Assembly (NCBI GenBank): GCA_013287135.1
Contig: JABDEK010000026.1
Span: 10,716-46,407 of the forward strand
DNA length: 35,692 nt
Direction: 5' to 3'
Source: Acidobacteriota bacterium
Lineage (GTDB): Bacteria; Acidobacteriota; Terriglobia; Acidiferrales; UBA7541
The translations under genes were made by a program, and so were the position numbers. Below are positions 19,481 through 25,998 of this stretch, piece after piece. Within the stretch, counting starts at the first letter, position 1, and each line of letters begins with the position of its first letter. Below the pieces are notes generated by a model that ran no database searches, was not told the origin of the DNA, and saw only the letters and a program-made list of their open reading frames with translations.

Positions 19481-20467
19481 ATGCGAAACGAAAAGATGGA
19501 AAAAAAATTCACCACAAAATATTCCATAGGCTTGGGAGTAATGTTTGCTCTGCTGATTGGCCTGATCTTTGGACCAACGGCCTCCGCAAACGACGCGGAC
19601 TCCTCAAATCAAGTACCGGTGCACATGGTTGTGACCGTAAAAGCGCGGCACGGCGACCAGGTTCCGGTAGTGGCCGCCAACGACGTAAAAGTTTTTCAGC
19701 GCGATAAGCAGGATATGGTCACCAGCTGGACGCCATTTCAAGGGGACCGCGCCGGACTGCAGCTGTTCATTTTGATTGACGATACCTTGCGAGACAGCGT
19801 CTCCTTGCAGTTCAAGTCCATCGAGAAATTTATCGACGAACAACCTGCCAGCACCTCCATCGGCATTGGCTATATGCGAAACGGCATGGTCGTTACGGCC
19901 CAGGCTTTGACGCCGGATCGTGACTTGGCCAAAAAAGCGCTTCGCTTGCCGCTGGGCGCTACGGTCGGATACACGAGTCCCTACTTGGCCCTGTCTGACC
20001 TGATGAAGAAATGGCCGGAGACGAAAGATCGCCGCGAAATTTTGATGATCACCAGCGGAATCGATCCTCTTGGCGGCGGATTTTCGAACGATCCGTACAA
20101 CAACCCATACCTTGATGCTGCTGCCAATCAGGCGCAACGAGGCGGCTTCATCGTCTATTCGATTTACACGAGCGGAGCAGGCGTTGGCGGGCGTGGCCGA
20201 GGTTTTCGGACCGCATTTCAGCAGGCGGGGCTAGACCTGATTTCTCAGAAGACCGGCGGAGAAACCTACTATCTCGGTTTCGGTTCTCCAGTGGACTTTA
20301 CTCCGTATTTGGACGATGTGACCAACTGCCTGAAGCATCAATATGAACTCGTCTTTCTCGCCAAGGGCGCAAAGAAACCAACTCTGGAGCCGGTGAAGGT
20401 AAAAACTGAAATGCCGAAGATAGGCCTCATCACTGCCACCGATGGCTACGTGGGAACCGGAATCTGA
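19481..20467 (+). CDS. Secreted VWFA-domain protein (acidobacterial type), non-canonical metal site
   Basis: A 328-residue protein with a signal helix (about 13-37, cleavage after ASA), then a beta-rich segment (VPVHMVVTVKARHGDQVPV) and a von Willebrand factor A domain starting at LQLFILIDDTLRDSVS (about 93-108). The usual metal site DxSxS is replaced by DDTLRDS, so classical divalent-metal adhesion may be lost. Later strands include REILMITSGIDPLGG and GGFIVYSIYTSG, and a YELVFLAKG segment near the end. The family is abundant in Acidobacteria and its role is unknown; an envelope location is expected. ATG 19481 is preceded by GAGAAGGG. A strong inverted repeat (20498-20541) follows the stop. 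Confidence 0.8.
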   Translation: MRNEKMEKKFTTKYSIGLGVMFALLIGLIFGPTASANDADSSNQVPVHMVVTVKARHGDQVPVVAANDVKVFQRDKQDMVTSWTPFQGDRAGLQLFILIDDTLRDSVSLQFKSIEKFIDEQPASTSIGIGYMRNGMVVTAQALTPDRDLAKKALRLPLGATVGYTSPYLALSDLMKKWPETKDRREILMITSGIDPLGGGFSNDPYNNPYLDAAANQAQRGGFIVYSIYTSGAGVGGRGRGFRTAFQQAGLDLISQKTGGETYYLGFGSPVDFTPYLDDVTNCLKHQYELVFLAKGAKKPTLEPVKVKTEMPKIGLITATDGYVGTGI

Positions 20468-20892
20468 ACGCGACCCGCGAATCAGCCTTGGCAGGGAATT
20501 GGCTGGAGGTAAATGCGCAAGCGGCGTTACCTCCAGCCAATCAGATCTTAACGAGAGAAGAATCTCCGGCTTAGTCGGAATTAGCAAATCGCACATCAAA
20601 CAGATCAAGGGACAGCATCATTAGATCGTTGTGATTGTAGAGGTTGAGCGGCGCCGCTCGTTCCAGTGCGCGTATGCGCTGGGAAATCATACCTGCTTCT
20701 GACGGCATGTTTGAGTTGGCGGTGGAATAGCTTGGGAGGGGGGTGTTAGAAGAACGGTTTCAATTTTTCCGCAGATATCGCCACGTAGGTGAAACAATTC
20801 GAGACTGCATCATCCGTCAAGTAGACGATTTACGCCTCTCGGGTTGCGTACGTGAGTTTGCCGCTATGTTCCGCTTTCAAAAACTTCTCAGC
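20468..20892. other. Convergent 425-nt gap
   Basis: The gap lies between the VWFA gene (+) and the amidohydrolase gene (-), which both end here. Beyond the 15-bp inverted repeat at 20498-20541 I see no gene or RNA. Short plus-strand frames near 20743 have no ribosome site and run antisense into the amidohydrolase. Confidence 0.4.
20498..20541. terminator. 15-bp perfect inverted repeat, probable bidirectional terminator without T-tract
   Basis: ATTGGCTGGAGGTAA (20498-20512) is repeated exactly inverted at 20527-20541 around a 14-nt loop. It begins 31 nt after the VWFA stop, between convergent genes. No run of T follows on either strand, so if it ends transcription it does so in an unusual way; it could also protect the 3' end of the mRNA. 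Confidence 0.55.
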
Positions 20893-22032
20893 TTACTTCG
20901 AAGATTCTATGCCAGGAATCCACTGGATGGCATTCTCGTGAAATATTTCGCGAAGTACCGGCTGGGGCAAGGCCAGACCTTGGATTTGGCGGCCGTGATA
21001 CTGCCAAGTATCATTCGTGGCGAGAAACTTCCAATCTCTTGCATAGGTCTCTCGCCAATCCTTCAGAGCGTCCGCCGCGGATTCATCGTTTAGGAATTCC
21101 AGGTCGGTACCGTAGAGCACTCGCGTGTGGTATTTGATCAGAAAATTCCGCACTTTTTCTCGCGGCTGTATCATCAGGTATTCCATTCGCGCTGCGGTAT
21201 CAACGGCAAAATTCGGATAACGGTCAAAGCGCTTCGCAATTTCATCCACATCCGTTTCCATGCTTCCCAGATGCGCTCCGATCACGCGAAGTTTCGGATT
21301 TTCGGCCAGCAGGTGATCGCGCGCCGCCAGGATCACTTCCTTGCGCGGGTGGTCTGGATGCAAAAACATATACCACTGCGGATTTTCTTTGTAGTAGTCA
21401 TAATCCGGACTATCCGGATTTGGCGGTTGCCAGCATGAAGAAGGCTCGGCAACGTGGGCGACAAGCGTTTTGTTAGCTTTCGCGATTGCTCGATAGATCG
21501 GCTCAAATGCCGGATCGTCAGGCATCACGTAACGCCCGTTCTGCGTTTTCAGCTGCATACCGATGTTCTTCCAAATTTTCACCGCGACCGCGCCTTCCGC
21601 AAATTCTTGCCGAAGTCGTTCGACTGTCTTCTGCGCGAAATCTTTTTCGGGGAAAGAGAACGGATCAAAAGTAACGCACAATCGTGCGTGGTTCCGGCTA
21701 GCCCGCACGAATGCCTTTGCTCGCGCTGTTTCCACATCTAACGGAGCATAAATGCCGTGCGTATCGGCCACGCAAATATCGAGGATGTGCAATTGCAGGT
21801 AAGCCATCAAATCAGTAATTTCAGGATCGCTCTTGAACGCGTGAACATGCGTATCGATCGGGTCGAGCGCAGCGAAAGCTCGCAACATCTCAGCTTGGTT
21901 ATCCGCGCCATGAAGCTCTCGGCCTGCTGCGGATGAGCCAGTGAAACAAAACGAATGCAGACACATCGCCCCAGTTGCAGCCAAGCCGCTGATTAGTATA
22001 AATAACAGCAGCTTTTTCGGGTTTAGTGGCAT
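20893..22032 (-). CDS. Secreted amidohydrolase-family (Amidohydro_2) metal-dependent hydrolase
   Basis: A 379-residue protein. The N-terminus (MPLNPKKLLLFILISGLAA) is a signal or anchor helix. The TIM-barrel metal hydrolase signature follows: PIDTHVH (His62, His64), LVAHVAE, VIGAHLGS, and LYGTDLE with the catalytic Asp. Such enzymes include decarboxylases and lactonases as well as amidases, so the substrate is unknown. The exported location is less common for this family. ATG 22032 is preceded by AAGGA. It stands alone between two VWFA genes on the other strand, and nothing in the context hints at its pathway. Confidence 0.85.
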   Translation of the reverse strand: MPLNPKKLLLFILISGLAATGAMCLHSFCFTGSSAAGRELHGADNQAEMLRAFAALDPIDTHVHAFKSDPEITDLMAYLQLHILDICVADTHGIYAPLDVETARAKAFVRASRNHARLCVTFDPFSFPEKDFAQKTVERLRQEFAEGAVAVKIWKNIGMQLKTQNGRYVMPDDPAFEPIYRAIAKANKTLVAHVAEPSSCWQPPNPDSPDYDYYKENPQWYMFLHPDHPRKEVILAARDHLLAENPKLRVIGAHLGSMETDVDEIAKRFDRYPNFAVDTAARMEYLMIQPREKVRNFLIKYHTRVLYGTDLEFLNDESAADALKDWRETYARDWKFLATNDTWQYHGRQIQGLALPQPVLREIFHENAIQWIPGIESSK

Positions 22033-22205
22033 TTTCCTTGGCTAGTAGTCAATGGATTTCGCGCGTCTGCTACGCGCGCTAACGCACCGTCAAAAAGAAT
22101 GGAACTTTGTAACCTTCGGAGATGAATAAAGCAAGTGGCAGCTACGTGGGGAGAAGTCCGTCCAGCCGGAAACTTTTCAATATTATTGCCATTTTAGAAA
22201 AACAC

Positions 22206-23288
22206 ATGATTAGTCAACCAGGTAAGAAGCGCAGCTCGGCGAGGGTTTGGCTCCCAATCCTAATAGTTTCGCTACTGCTAATCGATCTTCCTCTCCGAAG
22301 CCAACAAGGCCCAACTATCTCCGTCGACGTAAAAATGGTCAGCTTGCTGGCCACCGTCCGTGACAAACACGGACACATCGTGAATCACTTAACGAAAGAC
22401 GATTTTGTGTTGGAGCAAGACGGTCATCCGCAAACCATCACTTATTTCGCACGAGACTCGGATCTCCCGCTCACACTCGGTCTCCTCGTTGACACCAGCA
22501 TGAGCCAACGGCGTCTGCTCGATCAGGAGCGTGACGCCAGTCACGCGTTTCTGGATCACGTGTTGCGCGTGGACAAAGACAAAGCCTTCATCATTCATTT
22601 TGACTACGAAGTAGAGCTTCTCCAGGACCTAACTTCTTCTCGCCCGAAGTTAGAAGCGGCTCTCGACCAAATCGGCGCTCCGGAGTTTTCGAATTCCTCA
22701 GACAGTAGTTCGGGAGGGGACGGAGGCGGCGGCCATGGCTCACACGGGCATGGCGGAGGTGGCACGTTGCTTTACGACGCTATATATCTTGCGTCGAATG
22801 AAATTACGAAAAAGGAGCAAGGCCGCAAGGCTCTCATCGTTCTTACAGACGGAGTTGATCGCGGCAGCAAAGAGAGCTTGCGAGATTGCATAGAATCGGC
22901 GGAGCGTGCAGACACTCTCGTTTATTCCATTCTATTCGCCGATAAAGAAGGGTACGGAAACCACGGAGGCTACGGCGGTGGCCACACGGGCGGAATGGGC
23001 GGAGGGGGCGGCGGCCACCATCGATACCCCGAAGAATCGCGTCCCGACGGTAAGAAAATTCTCGAACAGATCTCCAGGGAAACTGGCGGCCGCTTCTTCG
23101 AGGTTTCAAAGAAAGAGCCCATTGATCAAATTTACACCGAAATTGACGAGGAACTGCGCAACCAATACGCGCTAGGCTACACACCGGACAAGCCGGATGC
23201 TACTCGCGGATACCACAAGATCCATCTAGTCACGAAACAGAAGGACTTGGCAGTCCAAACCAGGGAAGGATACTACGCGGCGCGCTGA
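22206..23288 (+). CDS. Secreted VWFA-domain protein with Gly/His-rich insertions
   Basis: A roughly 360-residue protein with a signal helix (VWLPILIVSLLLIDLPLRS), a beta-rich segment (ISVDVKMVSLLATVRDKHG), and a VWFA domain with the intact metal site DTSMS and ALIVLTDGVDRGS. Two low-complexity inserts interrupt the domain: SSSGGDGGGGHGSHGHGGGG (about nt 22700-22765) and one rich in Gly, His and Tyr (about nt 22950-23030). These could bind metal or be flexible loops on the top face. It ends with NQYALGYTPDKPD, as in VWFA-related acidobacterial proteins. The start is uncertain: ATG 22206 gives a normal signal peptide, ATG 22122 would add 28 residues, and neither has a good ribosome site. Confidence 0.82.
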   Translation: MISQPGKKRSSARVWLPILIVSLLLIDLPLRSQQGPTISVDVKMVSLLATVRDKHGHIVNHLTKDDFVLEQDGHPQTITYFARDSDLPLTLGLLVDTSMSQRRLLDQERDASHAFLDHVLRVDKDKAFIIHFDYEVELLQDLTSSRPKLEAALDQIGAPEFSNSSDSSSGGDGGGGHGSHGHGGGGTLLYDAIYLASNEITKKEQGRKALIVLTDGVDRGSKESLRDCIESAERADTLVYSILFADKEGYGNHGGYGGGHTGGMGGGGGGHHRYPEESRPDGKKILEQISRETGGRFFEVSKKEPIDQIYTEIDEELRNQYALGYTPDKPDATRGYHKIHLVTKQKDLAVQTREGYYAAR

Positions 23289-23323
23289 TGGGCAGCCTTC
23301 GTTGCGATCTTAGTTTGCCCATC
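23287..23323. terminator. Inverted repeat between convergent genes
   Basis: GATGGGCA (23287-23294) pairs perfectly with TGCCCATC (23316-23323) across a 21-nt loop. It starts at the VWFA stop codon and stands between two convergent genes, so a bidirectional terminator is likely. A second small dyad, AACGAA/TTCGTT, follows near 23335-23348. Neither has a clear T-tract. Confidence 0.4.
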
Positions 23324-23346
23324 CATTCTGCGCGAACGAAAATTCG

Positions 23347-23550
23347 TTATCCCGGCTTCCTGAGTTCATTTACTAGCTTTCTGGCTTCTCGCATTCTTTC
23401 TTTGTAGTACGTCGGGCCTATCACGACTTCTTTATCCCCCAGCTGCACGTGTTCCTTGATACCTTCTTTTGACAAATACAAAGCCAACGCTATGTAGGTC
23501 TTAATTTCCTTTTCCAGGAACTGAACCGCTAGGCGTTTGGACTCGTCCAT
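23347..23550 (-). CDS. Small conserved-looking charged protein (67 aa), function unknown
   Basis: The product begins MDESKRLAVQFLEKEIKTYI, then continues with an alternation of helices and the segment VVIGPTYYKERMREARKLVN. It is rich in Lys and Glu, has no signal peptide, membrane helix or cysteine, and is probably a cytoplasmic helical protein. ATG 23550 has GAGGTG six bases upstream; a GTG 15 bases earlier lacks a site. I do not recognise a family. The ribosome site and the balanced amino-acid composition support a real gene. Confidence 0.6.
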   Translation of the reverse strand: MDESKRLAVQFLEKEIKTYIALALYLSKEGIKEHVQLGDKEVVIGPTYYKERMREARKLVNELRKPG

Positions 23551-23637
23551 TTTTTCACCTCGCACTGCCGCTCATGCCCAGGTTTAGAGCTTCAACCAAT
23601 ATTTGAAAGCAATCCGCCGTTGTATCGCTGCACTGCC

Positions 23638-23672
23638 GGGGCGACTCGACCCATTTGCGGGTCTGTCGCCCC
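23638..23672 (-). terminator. Strong 13-bp two-part hairpin after the KPAKQE gene
   Basis: GGGGCGAC (23638-23645) pairs with GTCGCCCC (23665-23672), and inside it GACCC (23648-23652) pairs with GGGTC (23659-23663), leaving a 6-nt loop. It lies 20 nt past the stop of the minus-strand gene ending at 23693. No T-tract follows. Termination or mRNA 3'-end protection is the likely role; it is the second strong T-less hairpin in this part of the window. Confidence 0.5.
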
Positions 23673-23692
23673 CAACTAGTTTGAAATAAGGC

Positions 23693-24451
23693 TTAGATTA
23701 CGACGCTAATTCCAACGTGCACGCCGGGATAGTACGGGTTGCACAGATAATATTCGCCATCGATGTAGTCGACGTAAACGTTATCGGTGTAATACCAGCC
23801 TTCGGGCCATGGATTTTCGAATCCAAACCAAAAGCCGCCGTATTGGAAGCGCGAAAACCCGCCGACCATCACCGGTTCGTTGATTACGAATACGTGTTCT
23901 GCGCCAAAATTGGTGCGGAATCGATCATCAGGTATGCGACCGCTGCCTCTGGCGCTGAGCCGCAATGCCGGCGCCGAACGTTGCCTCTGCTGCGCTTCGG
24001 CGCTTCGCTGAGGTTGACCATGCTGACCGCCGTTATTGCCGCGTTCCTGCTGATTTTCAGACTTAGCCTGCTCTTGCTTCGCCGGCTTAGCCTGGTTTTC
24101 TTGCTTTACTGATTTAGCTGTTGGCTGTTGTTTCTCGGAGTTAGCCTGCTCTTGCTTCGCTGGCTTGGCTTGGTTCTCTTGTTTTGCTGGTTTGGCCGCT
24201 GGTTGTTGCTTTTCGGACTTGGCCTGCTCTTGCTGTTTTGCTGGCTTGGGCTGTGCCTCTTGCTGCTTTGCAGGTTTTGCTTGCTCCTGCTTTGCCGGTT
24301 TCGCCGCTTCCTGTTTAGCTGGCTTTGCCGCTTCCTGGTGCTCTGCGGGCTTCGCAGCTTCTTCGTGGTGCTCCTCCTGCGCGAAAGCTGGAATTGTGGC
24401 TCCCAGCAGCAAGAACATGGCGGTTGTGCTAATGACTCCGAGTACTTTCAT
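23693..24451 (-). CDS. Exported protein with KPAKQE repeats and an aromatic C-terminal domain
   Basis: A 252-residue protein: signal peptide (MKVLGVISTTAMFLLLGATI to AFA), then about 120 residues of imperfect 5-12-residue repeats built on KPAKQE, KPAKQEQA and SEKQQP, then a compact C-terminal domain rich in Tyr, Trp and Phe (YGGFWFGFENPWPEGWYY) ending VHVGISVVI. The repeat region is low-complexity and hydrophilic, like a linker or peptidoglycan/DNA-contacting tail. The C-terminal domain resembles the small YxWY-rich domains seen in secreted acidobacterial and proteobacterial proteins, without known function. ATG 24451 is preceded by GGAGG. It is divergent from the Crp gene, which could control it. 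Confidence 0.75.
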   Translation of the reverse strand: MKVLGVISTTAMFLLLGATIPAFAQEEHHEEAAKPAEHQEAAKPAKQEAAKPAKQEQAKPAKQQEAQPKPAKQQEQAKSEKQQPAAKPAKQENQAKPAKQEQANSEKQQPTAKSVKQENQAKPAKQEQAKSENQQERGNNGGQHGQPQRSAEAQQRQRSAPALRLSARGSGRIPDDRFRTNFGAEHVFVINEPVMVGGFSRFQYGGFWFGFENPWPEGWYYTDNVYVDYIDGEYYLCNPYYPGVHVGISVVI

Positions 24452-24623
24452 GAATGTTGCCTCCATTACCGAGAATTCATGCACATGGCCTTTTCGCCAT
24501 GCGCGGTTTGTCACCTGCTCCGAACGAGAACAATGAGACACATCCGGGCCTGTCTTAAGCTTGCCGGCTGTTTCATCCGTAGGCTTACATCGTAGAAGCT
24601 GCTGCGAGGGGTATCTGTTCAAT

Positions 24624-24631
24624 TGTGCACA
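24624..24631. promoter_or_regulatory. TGTGCACA palindrome between divergent genes
   Basis: An 8-bp palindrome lies in the 237-nt divergent region, 58 nt upstream of the Crp/Fnr start. Crp-like proteins often bind TGTGA-type half-sites and regulate themselves, but a single 8-bp palindrome is weak evidence. Confidence 0.2.
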
Positions 24632-24688
24632 CATTTCCATCCTACTTGTGGATTTGCGGGCGCATGCTACGATACTGGCTGGAGAAAA

Positions 24689-25375
24689 GTGACCGCCTTG
24701 TCAAAGAAGGCCTCCAAACGTCCGAAAGCCAATCCCAAGCCCGCCTTCAACGCCCAGGATTTCCTTGATTCGGCAGGCGTAGCGCGTAGGGTTACGGAGT
24801 TTAGGAAAAAACAAGCGATCTTTTCGCAGGGCGATTCTGCCAAAAACGTCCTCTATATTCAAAAAGGGGCGGTAAGACTATCGGTAGTAAATGAAACCGG
24901 CAAAGAAGCGGTCGTTGCGGTTTTAGGCCCTGGGGATTTCTTTGGGGAAGGCTGCTTAGCCGGACAGCCGCTTCGCATAGGCTCGGCAACCGCGATCAGC
25001 GCGACGACTGTACTGGTGATTGAGAAAAAAGAAATGGTCCGCGTCTTGCACGTGGAACATGAGTTTTCCGATCGCTTTATCTCCTACATGCTTTCCAGAA
25101 ACATCCGCATCGAGGAAGATTTGGTGGACCAGCTTTTCAATTCCAGCGAAAAGCGCCTCGCTCGTACGTTGTTGCTGCTCGCTCGCTACGGCAAAGAAGA
25201 TAAGCCCCAAAGGGTGCTTCCTAAAGTTTCGCAGGAGATGCTTGCGGAAATGGTGGGCACTACTCGTTCGCGCGTGAATTTCTTCATGAACAAATTCAGG
25301 AAGATGGGTTTCGTCAAATACAATGGCGGGCTTCAAATCAATACTTCGCTTCTAAGCGTTGTCCTGCACGACTGA
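24689..25375 (+). CDS. Crp/Fnr-family transcriptional regulator
   Basis: A 228-residue regulator with an N-terminal basic tail, a cyclic-nucleotide-binding-type beta-roll (about 35-150, with GDSAKNVLYIQKGAVRLSVV and VLGPGDFFGEGCLAG), a long dimer helix, and a winged helix-turn-helix (VSQEMLAEMVGTTRSRVNFF, about 185-205). The cysteines that hold the Fe-S cluster in Fnr are absent, so it is not an oxygen sensor of that type. The effector is unknown; the roll lacks an obvious cAMP-specific signature that I can assign. GTG 24689 has GGAG four bases upstream; a TTG at 24623 would be the only longer choice. It is divergent from the KPAKQE gene. Confidence 0.85.
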   Translation: MTALSKKASKRPKANPKPAFNAQDFLDSAGVARRVTEFRKKQAIFSQGDSAKNVLYIQKGAVRLSVVNETGKEAVVAVLGPGDFFGEGCLAGQPLRIGSATAISATTVLVIEKKEMVRVLHVEHEFSDRFISYMLSRNIRIEEDLVDQLFNSSEKRLARTLLLLARYGKEDKPQRVLPKVSQEMLAEMVGTTRSRVNFFMNKFRKMGFVKYNGGLQINTSLLSVVLHD

Positions 25376-25379
25376 GTAA

Positions 25380-25998
25380 TTACGCCACCGCTCGCTTGGC
25401 CTCCAGGATTGAACCTCGATGATCCATAATTCCGGCGAGGTCGGTGTTCGCGAATGCTATTTCACCGAAGGTTTCTTTTCGCAAAATGTCGCCGGGCGCG
25501 GCCTTCCCATCTTTACCGAAAAAGAAGCCAGGCTGCGGATTCAGATACGCGTGGCCCCAGCGGTTCAGAATAATTCCAGCCATGTCCCGGCGCGCATCGA
25601 ATCCGGCGCGCGCAAACATGTCGGTAAATTATTGGCGGATTTGCCGCTCGTACCCCCGAAAGGGTGTAGTTAGCATCTCGCCACGCCCGCGATTTCCTTG
25701 ATCCGCAACCGGCACGCCGGGATACGAATAGAGAACTTTCAGGTTGAGAACAATCGGCGAGTCCGGACTGATCCTAGTGGAATCCGCGCCCAGCAACGCG
25801 GTCCTTCGAACTTCCGCATAATTGCCGATACCTTCAAACCATCGAAATCCGCTGATGCCCATTCTGTGCAAGAACGCCAATTCCGAAGCGCGACATTCGC
25901 CAGCAGGCACGGCGAGCGGTAGAACACTATTGTCCAAATACAAAAGGGGACTTTCGAAAAAGCCCCCTTCGCCAAATCAATCAGGTTGTAGGTGCTAT
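25380..25998 (-). pseudogene. C-terminal remnant of a spermidine-dehydrogenase-like FAD oxidoreductase
   Basis: One reading frame reads LLYLDNSVLPLAVPAG, then HRMGISGFRWFEGIGNYAEV, ALLGADSTRISPDSP, and after an in-frame TAA (25629-25631) continues MFARAGFDARRDMAGI, LNRWGHAYLNPQPGFFFG and ends MDHRGSILEAKRAVA. These fit the last third of a flavin oxidoreductase of the spermidine dehydrogenase type. The TAA stands where RQ-Q-F is expected, so a single C to T change (CAA to TAA) would explain it. Upstream, near 25974-25979, a frameshift to a frame reading STYNLIDL is needed. All sequence before about 26000 belongs to the neighbouring lipoprotein gene, so the N-terminal two thirds are gone. Three independent lesions make a dead gene. 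Confidence 0.75.

Noticed and set aside
23693..24451. CRISPR or tandem DNA repeat suggested by the recurring sequence in this gene
   Set aside because: The repetition is at the protein level (KPAKQE units of varying length) in one open frame; there are no constant repeats with unique spacers.
24128..24595. Long plus-strand frames rich in Leu, Cys and Phe opposite the KPAKQE gene
   Set aside because: They are the antisense reading of the Lys/Gln/Ala repeats, which yields artificial Leu/Cys/Phe runs; the minus-strand gene has a signal peptide and a ribosome site.
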